A DNA stretch of 64,000 nt from a virus (IMGVR_UViG_3300045118_000377:31491-95490); one strand, 5' to 3'. Positions 34,401-43,960 are shown, numbered from the stretch's first letter. Numbers and translations: made by a program. Notes: a model not told the origin generated them from the letters alone.

Positions 34401-37400
34401 ATGTCCAATCTTCCGCATGGTCTTGGTAGCAGCGTCGCTGGCCAGCTCTTCTACCCCGGCCCGCCAAACGTCACCGCCTACGACGTAGCAGGAGCTCACG
34501 GCAGTCGCGCGGTCGAGTTCGGCGAGGATGGGACGTCGGCAGCTACCAACCGCCTGGGCTACGCACTGGCAAAGAACGACGAGTACCAGCAGGCCCGTCT
34601 GGAAGCGCCGATGGCCAGGCCGACCTCTGTCAGCTGGACGCCCTCCGGCGGAAGTGGGAGCAGCTACACTTTCAGCGGCGTCAACCTCTTCGTGGGCGAT
34701 GCCACCTATCTGCCCGAGACTCAAGATGTGAGAGACAGCCTGATCTGCGTTCTGGACTCCAACTACAACGAGCTGCTGGACACCTACGGCAACCGTGTGT
34801 GCGTGAAGTCGATCAAGAACGCGGGTGAGACCTCTACCATCGTCGGTGATCAACCTGGCAGCGGCGGTGACGGCAACGGATTCTACAGCGGAGGCGCTGT
34901 CATCCGTTTCAAGAGCGTCAACCCCGTGAATGGCAGCGAGTACCTGCCCACGGTCGACATCCCCGACGGCACGAACGTCATCCTCGTCTTCGGGATAGCA
35001 GGCACGCTCGACACGCTGGCCACCGTCGGCAGCGAGTACATGATGCGAGATGCTCTCGTCCGGGGCACGATCCGCTCTGCTACCCACATCCCGGCAGCTG
35101 CCTTCCTGCGTGATGGCAGTCGTCCGATGCTCGGCAATATCAACATGGGCATCTATGAGGTGATCAACTGTGCTGGTATCAGGGGATCTGGTGGATCGCC
35201 TTTCAATATCAGGAACACCGACGGTGTTGGAAATCGCATCGTTTTCAGTGACGTGAATGTCTCGTCCGTCTCGTTGTCCATCACGGACGACACCGGTCCA
35301 TACACTCCAGGCGGTTTCCATGCCTCAGTTCTTGGTGTGCTGAACTCCAGTGCCCGGCTGAATGAGAAACTGCACGGTAATCGTGTGATCAGCAAAGGTG
35401 GGGTCCTGGATTGGCAGACTGGGTACCTGAACGTCCCGGATATGGTCGTGGCTTTGAATGGTGAGGCCGTGGATGTCGCGGCCCAGCGTTTCCCGCTCGT
35501 CGGGACCGTGTCCTCAAACGTCACTCGCTATCTGGTCTTGGATAGCACCGGAACCTTGGATGAGCGCGTTTCCGTCTCAGCCACTGACGCAATCATAGCC
35601 TACTACCGTTGGAACGGTGCCACGTGGGATACAAAGGTCGACTCCAGGTGGACGTTCAACGGCACGACTGCCTCGTTCGAAGTCACTGTTGGCCCTTCGA
35701 CCTATCACGGGGCAGATTTTACAAGCTTGCAGGAAGCGTGCGATTTCGTGGCGTCCATCGCGAGCGACAAGCCCGAGGGCCGATGGACTATCAGGATCTG
35801 TGGAGAAGTGGAGCTCACTGATACCCTCGATCTCTCTGCTTATTCCACCTTGGTTCATCTGACTATTGCCGGGGACAATCCACGGGCCTCAGTCGTCAAG
35901 ACCAACTCGACGTTCGCGGCGGCAAAACATCTGATCAAGATCAACGGTACAGGACCCAGTGGTGACGCTAACCGTGTGGACTTCAAGGACCTAACGTTCA
36001 AATGGGCCAATACCTCAACCAATCAGGCCGCAGGATATGGCGCAGTCTACAATCCGGGGCTGAATACCGTAATTCAGAACTGCTTGTTCTTGGGCAATAG
36101 CACTTATGGTTTTCAGAACGCCATTTACTATCCCGCTTCCAGCACTCCAACCCCCGAAGGCCTGCTCATCAAAGGCTGCTACTTCAGCTTGATCAAGCGC
36201 TCGATTGTAGATGCTAACGGTCTGGCGTCGCGCGTGATGGTAGAGGATTGCCTGGCCGAGAACTGCAGCTCAACCCAGTTTGCGTTCCTTCTCACCACCA
36301 GTGGCAACAAGGTTGTTCGAACGATCGTGAGAGGTGATGTCACCAACTACTTCTACGCTGGTGTGAGGATCGGTCATCTGGGTGAGGTGAGGGGGTGCAG
36401 GTTCTACAACGCTGGCGGGACCTCGGTCACGGTTAACAATCCCAATACTGGGACGGTAAAGGTCGACATCGAGGGCAACTTCTTCCAGCTCGTTGGCGGC
36501 AGCGCGTTGCTGGTGTCCAACACCACGGGCCAGAATTGCCACATAGGTTTTCGGAACAACACGGTCTCGGCCGGTGACTACGGGGTCTATATCAACAACG
36601 GCAGTCTCAATACCGGCATGATCTCGATCACTGGCAACCGTTTCGACGGACAGGCTAGCAAAGCGATCTACGGTGTTGACTACGCGCGTGAGATCCACAT
36701 TCAGGGCAACCACTTCCTCAACCAGCAGGGCGACCTCATTCACTTGGTGGACAACTATTCTGCTTGGATCGAGGACAATCGCTTCGCTGGCTTCGGCGCG
36801 CTGGCAACGAACTTCGGAATCAAGCTCGACGGGACATCCCCGTGCAAGGCTACGGTCACCAACAATCTCTTCACGGCAGTCAGCGAGTCAGGCCCCATCG
36901 AGACGGCATTGATCGTCAACGGGACGGCGAAGGTGAAGGTGGACGGCAATCGGTTCTTGGTCGAGGGCGCGTATGTCCTCAACTACTTCATCCAGACTGA
37001 TGCAGAAGATCTCCAGATCCTGGACAACTACTTTGATGGCAACAACAAGCCCACGCGGTTCATCTTGGCCAACAGATCGACTCTTGGGCACGGGCTGGTA
37101 GTCAGGGGCAATCAATTCCTAAACGCCAAGACTCAGACGATCACGGCAGCCGTGTATGGTTATGCCGGCTCCATTATCGAGGGCAACACGTTCAGGGACG
37201 GGGACAACACTGCCTTGCTCTTGAATTCTGCCGGTACCGGCCCGGTCTCGGGCTCGATCGTGCGCGGAAACGCATTCATCAACATCACCGGTTACCGTGG
37301 GGTTGGGTCGAACGCCTATGTCACGGACATCGGCAGTGACACGCTATCTTCTGGCATCTTGATCGATGGCAACAACTTCCAGGACTGTGGTACCACACAG

Positions 37401-38060
37401 GATGTCTACGGTTTTGGGATCTTTGCCCGTGGTAACGGTACCATCCGCGGGAATTCCTTCACCAATTTCAAGGGCTATGCCGCAGATCCATCTACTAGCA
37501 CGGCGATCTGTATCTCAGTCAGTACCAACGGCAAGTATCTGGTGGAAGGCAACAAGTTCTTTCAGGAAGTCAATTCCGTCATGGCCAGGCAGATGTATGT
37601 GATCAATATCGAGGAGACTGGCTGTACGGTGCAGGGGAATCATTGCGTTTTGACAGGCACATTGGCGGGCTGGACCAATGGCGTCTTCCGATTCATTCGC
37701 TCCATCGGTAAGATCTACACCACCGTCATGCACAATGTCGTTCTGCACCAGGTGGGTAGCATGGCTGGGACCGGGGTCGATCTCAAGGCTATCGAGGTCA
37801 CTGGTGCATACTGCATGGTGTGTTTGAACAACACGCAGAGATATAACGTCGTTGCCAATGGTGATGGTTCGGTGGTGATGGGGAACTTGGTCCTAGACGC
37901 CAATCTGGATCCATCGGGCAGTCATTCGATCGTGTCTGGGAACTCTATTCCGAACGGTACATTCACCCTCAATAGCACGGCGCACCCAGTGCAAGGTACA
38001 CAATATCAGAGCAGCTCCAAATATCCGGGGCTCGATGCCAACCATTACAGTGGAGAGTAG
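34401..38060 (+). CDS. Right-handed beta-helix tailspike, 1219 aa
   Basis: ATG 34401 follows TAGGAGATCACG. The N-terminal 300 residues look like an attachment and neck region, with an AAAFLRDGSRPMLGNINMG segment typical of fibre stems. From about residue 430 to 1190 the protein consists of parallel beta-helix (PbH1) turns recognisable from repeated G-N-x-F and I-x-G-N-x-F/C units (e.g. ITGNRF, IQGNHF, VRGNQF, IEGNTF, IDGNNF). Such tailspikes usually bind and cleave or deacetylate host surface polysaccharides. No catalytic residues can be placed by eye. It is the last large gene of the tail array. Confidence 0.75.
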   Translation: MSNLPHGLGSSVAGQLFYPGPPNVTAYDVAGAHGSRAVEFGEDGTSAATNRLGYALAKNDEYQQARLEAPMARPTSVSWTPSGGSGSSYTFSGVNLFVGDATYLPETQDVRDSLICVLDSNYNELLDTYGNRVCVKSIKNAGETSTIVGDQPGSGGDGNGFYSGGAVIRFKSVNPVNGSEYLPTVDIPDGTNVILVFGIAGTLDTLATVGSEYMMRDALVRGTIRSATHIPAAAFLRDGSRPMLGNINMGIYEVINCAGIRGSGGSPFNIRNTDGVGNRIVFSDVNVSSVSLSITDDTGPYTPGGFHASVLGVLNSSARLNEKLHGNRVISKGGVLDWQTGYLNVPDMVVALNGEAVDVAAQRFPLVGTVSSNVTRYLVLDSTGTLDERVSVSATDAIIAYYRWNGATWDTKVDSRWTFNGTTASFEVTVGPSTYHGADFTSLQEACDFVASIASDKPEGRWTIRICGEVELTDTLDLSAYSTLVHLTIAGDNPRASVVKTNSTFAAAKHLIKINGTGPSGDANRVDFKDLTFKWANTSTNQAAGYGAVYNPGLNTVIQNCLFLGNSTYGFQNAIYYPASSTPTPEGLLIKGCYFSLIKRSIVDANGLASRVMVEDCLAENCSSTQFAFLLTTSGNKVVRTIVRGDVTNYFYAGVRIGHLGEVRGCRFYNAGGTSVTVNNPNTGTVKVDIEGNFFQLVGGSALLVSNTTGQNCHIGFRNNTVSAGDYGVYINNGSLNTGMISITGNRFDGQASKAIYGVDYAREIHIQGNHFLNQQGDLIHLVDNYSAWIEDNRFAGFGALATNFGIKLDGTSPCKATVTNNLFTAVSESGPIETALIVNGTAKVKVDGNRFLVEGAYVLNYFIQTDAEDLQILDNYFDGNNKPTRFILANRSTLGHGLVVRGNQFLNAKTQTITAAVYGYAGSIIEGNTFRDGDNTALLLNSAGTGPVSGSIVRGNAFINITGYRGVGSNAYVTDIGSDTLSSGILIDGNNFQDCGTTQDVYGFGIFARGNGTIRGNSFTNFKGYAADPSTSTAICISVSTNGKYLVEGNKFFQEVNSVMARQMYVINIEETGCTVQGNHCVLTGTLAGWTNGVFRFIRSIGKIYTTVMHNVVLHQVGSMAGTGVDLKAIEVTGAYCMVCLNNTQRYNVVANGDGSVVMGNLVLDANLDPSGSHSIVSGNSIPNGTFTLNSTAHPVQGTQYQSSSKYPGLDANHYSGE

Positions 38061-38063
38061 CAG

Positions 38064-38432
38064 ATGGAACAGTTGGACAAGCTCACGGACGTGTTCTTCA
38101 ACTGGCAGGTACTACTGATCTCCTTCGTGTCGTTCGCGGTCGTGAGCGTCATCAGACAGATCGGCACGAAGAAGGACAAGGACAAGAACGTCGTTGGCGG
38201 TTGGGCTGAGAACAAGTACTTCAAGATCATCCTGCCGATATTGCCCTACGGTATCACCCTCGGCCTGGTCTTCATTCCAGGCGTGCCGTTGCCGGAGACC
38301 GTGGTGAAAGCCGCGCCTAAGTTGCTGGCGGTCAAGATCCTCTACGGTATCTACGCCGGATGGCTGTCCGACAAGAGCTATCAGGTGGTGAAGAAGGTGC
38401 TCGAGAAGTTCGGGGTGATCTCGGAGGGCTGA
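38064..38432 (+). CDS. Membrane protein, holin candidate, 122 aa
   Basis: Starts three bases after the tailspike stop behind GGAGAGTAGCAG. Hydrophobic segments near residues 14-30 and 54-72, plus a weaker one near 85-100, are separated by a Lys-rich loop (GTKKDKDKN), and the C-terminus is basic and helical. This fits a small holin or pinholin-like protein. Two genes further on lies another one-helix membrane protein, giving a possible lysis set. No sequence-specific holin family is recognised. Confidence 0.55.
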   Translation: MEQLDKLTDVFFNWQVLLISFVSFAVVSVIRQIGTKKDKDKNVVGGWAENKYFKIILPILPYGITLGLVFIPGVPLPETVVKAAPKLLAVKILYGIYAGWLSDKSYQVVKKVLEKFGVISEG

Positions 38433-38477
38433 GATGCTCGATCGTGGTATGCTCGACGCTTTCTGGGATGAGATGCA

Positions 38478-38801
38478 ATGACCAGGGTGTGGGAGTGGCT
38501 CAAGATCTACTGGAAGTGGCTCATCCTGCCGTTGTGGGCGGCTTCCATCGTCCTGGTCTGGCTGTTCACCCGCGGCGGGGTGTTGAAGAAACCACCCGTG
38601 AGCGGTACGACAGACCAGGCGGCCAACAACGCGGTCAACGGTGTCATCAACGCGTCCGAGAACAAGGACCAGGCCATCGCCAAGCTCGAGACCCAGTACC
38701 AGGACAAGCTCAACAAGATGTCCGAGGCACAGCGGGCCGAGTGGGAGCAACAGAAGGCCAAGCCCATCGAAGAGGTTGCCTCGTGGATCGATCGGTTCTG
38801 A
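38478..38801 (+). CDS. Single-pass membrane protein, possible i-spanin-like, 107 aa
   Basis: ATG 38478 follows GGATGAGATGCA. A Trp-rich N-terminus leads into one transmembrane helix (about residues 14-30), then a Gly/Pro linker and a long charged helix (ENKDQAIAKLETQYQDKLNKM). This N-in/C-out topology with an external coiled coil is that of Rz-type inner spanins. No partner o-spanin is evident nearby, though a lipoprotein gene lies at 44009-44422. The end overlaps the next start. Confidence 0.5.
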   Translation: MTRVWEWLKIYWKWLILPLWAASIVLVWLFTRGGVLKKPPVSGTTDQAANNAVNGVINASENKDQAIAKLETQYQDKLNKMSEAQRAEWEQQKAKPIEEVASWIDRF

Positions 38802-39274
38802 TCAAGGAAGCGACCTACCGCGCCTTCATCGACGAGCTGGAGAAGATAGCCAGCTCGATGTCGGACGAGGAGTGGGAGAAGCTTGCGCGCATCTTCGAGC
38901 GCATGGGCCTCGGCATGAAGCGCAAGGTTGTGCCGGCGCTCAAGCGCGGCTACGAGAGCGCGCAGGTCGGGGCCGGTCAGTTCATGAGCGGCCACCACGG
39001 TCACCTCTTGGGTGAGGCCGCGCAAGAAGGTCTCCAGCACGGCGGCATGTGGCACTCCATTGACCCCTCCCACGCCCTGACTGGAGGAGCCGAAGGAGCC
39101 GCAGCGATGCTGGCCCCGGCCGCGGCCGCCGCCGCCGTGAAGGGCATCAGGAAGGCCGCGCCTATCGTGAAAGAGAAGGCGACGCGAGTGGGTGGCTATC
39201 TGAGGAGTGCGTTCGGCGGCGGTGGCCCTCCCAGCGTTCCGCCCGTCTTCGCCCCGTCGTTCGTCGGACCATGA
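38783..39274 (+). CDS. Small polyvalent-set protein with DELEKIA motif and Ala/Gly-rich helix, 163 aa
   Basis: The GTG start inside the end of the upstream gene is chosen from an AGAGG ribosome-binding site and because coding begins there. Residues 14-23 read AFIDELEKIA, a motif shared with two other large proteins here. A helical part (EEWEKLARIFERMG) and a His/Gly-rich stretch follow. An Ala-rich hydrophobic segment (AAAMLAPAAAAAAVKGI) and a Pro/Gly tail end the protein. The 3' end overlaps the start of the 947 aa polyvalent gene. Its function is unknown; a virion-associated or membrane-inserting role is inferred. Confidence 0.6.
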   Translation: MDRSVLIKEATYRAFIDELEKIASSMSDEEWEKLARIFERMGLGMKRKVVPALKRGYESAQVGAGQFMSGHHGHLLGEAAQEGLQHGGMWHSIDPSHALTGGAEGAAAMLAPAAAAAAVKGIRKAAPIVKEKATRVGGYLRSAFGGGGPPSVPPVFAPSFVGP

Positions 39275-42114
39275 GCCGCCTGCTGCCCAAGATCGCCCAG
39301 GAGCACAAGCTCCAGGGGCACACCGAGGTCCAGGGCATACCCATAGCGATCGAGAACCGCAAGGGATCTGTCCGTGAGGGGACGACTGAGGACGGTCATC
39401 ACTGGCGCACGAAGATGAAGTTCCCCTACGGCTACATCGAGGGGACCAAGGGCGCAGACGACGAGCCAGTGGACGCCTATGTCGGGCCGGACAAGGACGC
39501 GCCCTACGCCTACGTCGTCCACCAGCACAAGCCGGATGGGACGGGCTTCGATGAAGACAAGGTCATGCTCGGGTTCGACAGCAAGGAGGACGCGCGCAAG
39601 GCCTACCTCGAGCACTACGACTCCGACAAGTTCCTCGGCCCCATCTCCCAGGTCACGATGGAGCGTCTGCAGGAACTTGTGGACAGCGGCAAGAAGCTGG
39701 AGAAGATCAGCCATCCGCATGTCCGCATGGAGAAGCCCGGAAGGTGCGGGGCGGCCGCGTTGAGGATCGCTCTTCGCGTTCACGGCATGGACATGCCGGA
39801 GGGCACGGCCGCGAAGTTGGTGAACACTGACAAGGAGGGGGCTGACCCGGAGTCTCTGGCCTCGGTCGCTGAAGCTGCTGGTCTGGATGCTGAGATCGTG
39901 GACGGCATGAAGTTCCACGAGCTCGCATGGCACACCGCAAAGGGCAGGCCGGTGGTCGTGGCATTCCAAGCGTGGCGCGGGGACACCAAGCGCCCAGCGT
40001 GGGAGGACAACTGGGACGACGGTCACTACGCCGTAGTGCTGGGCGTGGAGAACGACAAGGTTCGGATCAGTGACAGCTCGGATAGCGACAACAGCTACCT
40101 GCTAGATCGCGCGGAATTCGAGCGCCGATGGCATGACGTGGACAAGGACGGCACAGTCCGAGATCATCTTGGGATCGTGATCTCTCCGAAAATGGAGAAG
40201 CGTGCCTACAACAGGGGCGTGCATTTTCATCTGATGAACAAGACCATCCAGAAGGCGTTTGGGGACGACCTGACTCCAGAGGCCAGGCGTGTGATGTTGG
40301 ATCAGGCTCGAGAGTCAGATGTAGGGCTTCGACACCCGTGGAATCCATGGAATGCGATCCAGCACGCATTCCCCACGCTCTCGAAAGAGGAGCTTCGAGA
40401 AGAGACGCAGGGCAAGCACGAAGAGGCGATCGGATCTCTTGCCAGGGCAATCGGGGACAGGCATCTCTCCGACGTCCGCAGGTCTGTCATGGCCACGGGC
40501 GCACTGAAGGACCTGGCCCAGGCACAGCATGCCCGTATCGATGTCCACTCTCACCACGACAAGCCGCTGGAGATCGCCGAAGCCAAGGGCGGCCCAGAGC
40601 GTGTGCAGGAGTTCGTCAAGCTGCGCAGTGCGCTCCGCGATCGGCTAGGTCCGTACGGTGGGTTCGTGTCCTCTGGTATCGAGCATCTCAGATCTGGGTT
40701 CGATCTGAGGCTGAAGATGCCGGTCCTGCGCAGCGAGCTCGACAAGTTCAATCCAGAGAAGTGGGAATCGGACAAGAGCACGTTGCGCACAGCCGATGAG
40801 TACGGGCGGGAGATCAAGCACGATCTTCTGAGAACGCTGAAGTCCGAACACGACCTGAAGCCGCGCGAGGCAAAGAACGCGGTCCACGAGTTCCTGCGGT
40901 CGTTCTCGCCCGGGGTCGTTGACGAGGCTGCTGCTGAGGTGAAGGACACCGCCAAGTTCCTGGCGAGCACTGCCGGCAGGTTGTGGCGCGGTGGTGAGAA
41001 GACGTCAGCCGTCGAGCCGAAAGGGATCAAGTTCCTCTACATGGATACAGGCGGTGGCCATCGCGCACAGGCGCAGGCAATGGTGGAGGCCGCACAACAG
41101 CGTGGTATTCCGGCCGAGGCCATCCATTGGGGAGAGTTCGCGAAAGGCACGTCGCTCAAGAGCTACGAGAAGGCGTACACGGACTACCTTCAGGACAAGA
41201 AGGGCCTGCCTGCGTTAGGGTTGGCGCACATCAGGTTCCACATGATGGGGACCGACAAGGAGAAGCTTCGCAACTGGGTCGACCAGAACAGAGACCAGGC
41301 GATCGTCGTGACTCACGAGCATCTTCAACGTCACTTCAAGGGCATCGAGCATCCAGTTCATGTCCTGCACTCAGATCCCGTGAAGTGGCCAATGGCTTCC
41401 AAGGTGGACAAGCCTGATCGTATCCACATCGGCCTCCCAGAAGTTCTGAAAGAGCTCGGTGTGAAGAACAAAGTGCCGATCAGCAACGTCCCTGTAGGAA
41501 AGGGCGTGCTCCAACCCAAGGGCAAGTCGGGCTTGATCGACCCTGAGAAGTTCAACGTCACGGTGAGTGGTGGCGGTCTTGGCGCTGAGGTCGCTCCGCT
41601 CACAAAGCAGGTGTTGAAGTCAGATCTGCCGGAAGACGCAGTTGTTCATGCAGTTGCCGGCAAGAACAAGGGCGCGTTGAAGGAGCTACGAAGCATCGCC
41701 AAGAAGGATCCTCGTCTTCAGGTCCATGGCTTTGCACCGTTGCCTACGATGATGCGGGAGGCAGATCTGAACGTCGTTCGTACGCACGGCACGACCTTCG
41801 CGGAGACCGTGGCGTCGGGCAAGCCCGCGGTCTACTACGGGCCGAAAGCGCCGCTGGTGGGCAAACTGCATCCGGTCACCGATTTCCAGGCAGATCTGAC
41901 AAGAAGAACTGCGTTGTATGCGGGAGAACAGGTGGGGCATCCTGTTGCTATCGGTCTGGAGAACGTACCCGATGCCGTGGAAGAGGCGGTAGAGAACGCT
42001 CCGAAGTTCAGGCGACTGGCTGTCGAGGCCAAGAAACAGATGGGTAACCCCGCGGACCAGGCTGTGAAGCAGATCATGAAGCCACGTAGGGGATACCTGC
42101 GCCCGAAGGAGTAG
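39271..42114 (+). CDS. Polyvalent protein: InPase domain, C39-like peptidase, MGDG-synthase/MurG-like glycosyltransferase, 947 aa
   Basis: Residues 8-140 match the InPase domain of phage polyvalent proteins (HKLQGHTEVQGIPIAIEN, YGYIEGTKGADDEPVDAYVGP, DEDKVMLGF). Residues 145-300 form a papain-like C39-type peptidase with Cys159 heading a helix (GRCGAAALRIAL), His252 in GHYAVVLGV and Asp268. A helical middle (300-570) has no clear assignment. Residues 580-940 are a GT-B glycosyltransferase of the MGDG-synthase/MurG type: a GGGH loop at 594-597, a VSGGGLGAE loop and a THGTTFAETVASGKP motif with Glu845. The set suggests an injected multi-enzyme effector; the natural substrates are unknown. Confidence 0.8.
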   Translation: MSRLLPKIAQEHKLQGHTEVQGIPIAIENRKGSVREGTTEDGHHWRTKMKFPYGYIEGTKGADDEPVDAYVGPDKDAPYAYVVHQHKPDGTGFDEDKVMLGFDSKEDARKAYLEHYDSDKFLGPISQVTMERLQELVDSGKKLEKISHPHVRMEKPGRCGAAALRIALRVHGMDMPEGTAAKLVNTDKEGADPESLASVAEAAGLDAEIVDGMKFHELAWHTAKGRPVVVAFQAWRGDTKRPAWEDNWDDGHYAVVLGVENDKVRISDSSDSDNSYLLDRAEFERRWHDVDKDGTVRDHLGIVISPKMEKRAYNRGVHFHLMNKTIQKAFGDDLTPEARRVMLDQARESDVGLRHPWNPWNAIQHAFPTLSKEELREETQGKHEEAIGSLARAIGDRHLSDVRRSVMATGALKDLAQAQHARIDVHSHHDKPLEIAEAKGGPERVQEFVKLRSALRDRLGPYGGFVSSGIEHLRSGFDLRLKMPVLRSELDKFNPEKWESDKSTLRTADEYGREIKHDLLRTLKSEHDLKPREAKNAVHEFLRSFSPGVVDEAAAEVKDTAKFLASTAGRLWRGGEKTSAVEPKGIKFLYMDTGGGHRAQAQAMVEAAQQRGIPAEAIHWGEFAKGTSLKSYEKAYTDYLQDKKGLPALGLAHIRFHMMGTDKEKLRNWVDQNRDQAIVVTHEHLQRHFKGIEHPVHVLHSDPVKWPMASKVDKPDRIHIGLPEVLKELGVKNKVPISNVPVGKGVLQPKGKSGLIDPEKFNVTVSGGGLGAEVAPLTKQVLKSDLPEDAVVHAVAGKNKGALKELRSIAKKDPRLQVHGFAPLPTMMREADLNVVRTHGTTFAETVASGKPAVYYGPKAPLVGKLHPVTDFQADLTRRTALYAGEQVGHPVAIGLENVPDAVEEAVENAPKFRRLAVEAKKQMGNPADQAVKQIMKPRRGYLRPKE

Positions 42115-42117
42115 GTG

Positions 42118-43362
42118 ATGCCTTTCAAGAGCGAGGCACAACGCCGTCTGTTCTGGGCCAAGGTCGGCCGCGGGGAGATCAGTCGGGATACGGCCAAGGA
42201 ATGGGAGGACGCCACGCCTGGGGGGAAGCTACCGGAGCGCGTCAAGCAGTCCAAGGAGAAAGAGGGAACCATGCTGAAGACAGCTCGCATCTTTGGTGCC
42301 AGCACACCAGAGGATGTCATTGCGACCACCACGATCCCCTATCGCCATCGCGCGGCCGCCTACAAAGAGTACCTGCAGCAGAAGAGCGAAGAAGATCCAA
42401 CGCCGTGGGGACACGCTCTCTTGGGTGGTGGGGCCATCGGTGCGGGGCTCGGCGGCCTGGTTGGGGCGAGTGGAGGTCTTCGAGGAGCTGGTCTCGGCGC
42501 GCTCATTGGGGGACTCGGCGGGGCCGGTCTCGGCGCGCTTGCTAGGGCGCACGACGTCGGTAACATCGAGCGTGCCCAGAACGTGCTGCGGGGAGGCGAC
42601 ATCGACGCCGACCTGGCTTCACAGATCGGTCACGTGGAGAGCAGACGGCGGCTGGACGATTACCTCACTCGCGAGCGCCGGCACCGCGAGATGGTCGGCA
42701 CGATCGGCGGCCTGAAAACCGCGGCGCTGTCCGAGGGCGGCAAGGTCGAGATGGAACACGCCGACACCATCCGACGTCTCATGGCCAACTCCGGTGCGTC
42801 CGTGGAGGAGGCAGCGAACATGATCGCGAACGATCACGAGAAGGAGCTGGGTAGGGACTACTACCCGGCGCTCAAGGGCATGGAGGCCGCGCTCGAGCAG
42901 ACGAAGAAGGCTGCCTTCTGGGACGAGATGGGCAAGATCGCGGCGAGCGGGAAGGGCGTGCTCAAGAAGCTGCTGAAGGCCACCAAGCCATCCGCGATTG
43001 AGGGCGAGCTTGGCAAAGGCACGGTCCCGGAAGAGCTGAGGACTGGCGCGCTCGACAAGCTCAAGAAGCTCATTTCCAAGCCCGTTGGGCCCGAAGCCAT
43101 GCACGGCGAGCACAGGCTGGTGTCCATCCCGGAGATCTTGCAGAAGACCGGCTCGGCTGAGGAGCTGACGACGGGTGAACGCATCAGGAAGGTCGGCCCG
43201 CTGCTGGGAGGCCTCGCAGGTGCCGGCCTCGGCCTGCACTCGGGGCTGCGAAGCGGGAACGTCTTGGCCAAGACACTGGGCGGGGCCGCCGCCGGCACAA
43301 CTGCAGGCTGGGTGCCGGACATCATCGCCAGCGGCGTCGAGGGCATCAGGGGCCGCGCATGA
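42118..43362 (+). CDS. Glycine-zipper effector-like protein, 414 aa
   Basis: ATG 42118, with AAGGAG upstream, is preferred over GTG 42115. The protein opens with PFKSEAQRRLFWAK, a short module frequent at the start of phage proteins. It has two glycine-zipper hydrophobic regions (about residues 100-142 and 360-400), suited for membrane insertion. Between them are an EHADTIRRLM to DYYPALKGME helical segment reminiscent of DUF5661, and the motif AFWDEMGKIA (about residues 266-275). It directly follows the 947 aa polyvalent gene and overlaps the next by four bases. A pore-forming or DNA-ejection role is plausible but unproven. Confidence 0.6.
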   Translation: MPFKSEAQRRLFWAKVGRGEISRDTAKEWEDATPGGKLPERVKQSKEKEGTMLKTARIFGASTPEDVIATTTIPYRHRAAAYKEYLQQKSEEDPTPWGHALLGGGAIGAGLGGLVGASGGLRGAGLGALIGGLGGAGLGALARAHDVGNIERAQNVLRGGDIDADLASQIGHVESRRRLDDYLTRERRHREMVGTIGGLKTAALSEGGKVEMEHADTIRRLMANSGASVEEAANMIANDHEKELGRDYYPALKGMEAALEQTKKAAFWDEMGKIAASGKGVLKKLLKATKPSAIEGELGKGTVPEELRTGALDKLKKLISKPVGPEAMHGEHRLVSIPEILQKTGSAEELTTGERIRKVGPLLGGLAGAGLGLHSGLRSGNVLAKTLGGAAAGTTAGWVPDIIASGVEGIRGRA

Positions 43363-43949
43363 GGTTCTTCATCCTCATCCTATCTTTCCTTACATGCTCC
43401 TACGTGATGGCGGCCCCGCCGGCAGTCCCGGCCGCTCGCAGGGAGGCCCCTGTCGCCGCCCCGGCTGCCCCGGGAACCCCGTGCGTGGAGGCGACCTACG
43501 CCGACCCCAAGCGGGAGCCCAACTACGCCTGCAGAGGCCCCTGGGAGGACGTGCTGGTGCCTGACGTCCAGTTCCGGCCCTCCATCGGCCTGGCCAAGGG
43601 CAAGCCCGTCAGCCTGCCGGCGCTCGAGTACGACGCGGTCCTCATGGACCGGGCCAAGGTCATCGAGCTGGGCCTACGCATCGAGGCCCTACGGAGACTC
43701 CGATGGATGGACCTCCATCGAAGTTCGGACCTGCTCACGATCGAGCAGAAGTACCTGCGGGACACGGCTGCGGAGAAGGACAAGCTCGCGCAGAGCCAGG
43801 TGGAGTCGTACAAGAACCAGCTCGTGCAAACGCAGGCGGAGCTCGCAAAGGAGCGGCGCTGGTACCGCAGCTGGACCTTCGGTCTGGTTGTGGGCGTGGT
43901 TCTAACCGCCGCGACCGCCGCGGGCGTGGCGATCGCTGTCCGCAAGTAG
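43359..43949 (+). CDS. Exported coiled-coil protein with C-terminal membrane anchor, 196 aa
   Basis: Coupled by ATGA to the glycine-zipper gene. A signal peptide is clear (basic RFF start, hydrophobic ILILSFLTCSYVM, then AAPP). An Ala/Pro-rich linker, a globular part with two cysteines and a long coiled coil (about residues 105-168) follow. One hydrophobic helix lies near the C-terminus (174-194) before a basic RK end. The topology fits a periplasmic or envelope protein with spanin-like reach, possibly used in lysis or DNA ejection. No family assigned. Confidence 0.55.
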   Translation: MRFFILILSFLTCSYVMAAPPAVPAARREAPVAAPAAPGTPCVEATYADPKREPNYACRGPWEDVLVPDVQFRPSIGLAKGKPVSLPALEYDAVLMDRAKVIELGLRIEALRRLRWMDLHRSSDLLTIEQKYLRDTAAEKDKLAQSQVESYKNQLVQTQAELAKERRWYRSWTFGLVVGVVLTAATAAGVAIAVRK

Positions 43950-43960
43950 ATCGTAGCTAA

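Noticed and set aside
33663-35321. 552-codon minus-strand open frame
   Set aside because: Antisense to the 234 aa protein and the tailspike start; no motif, biased composition.
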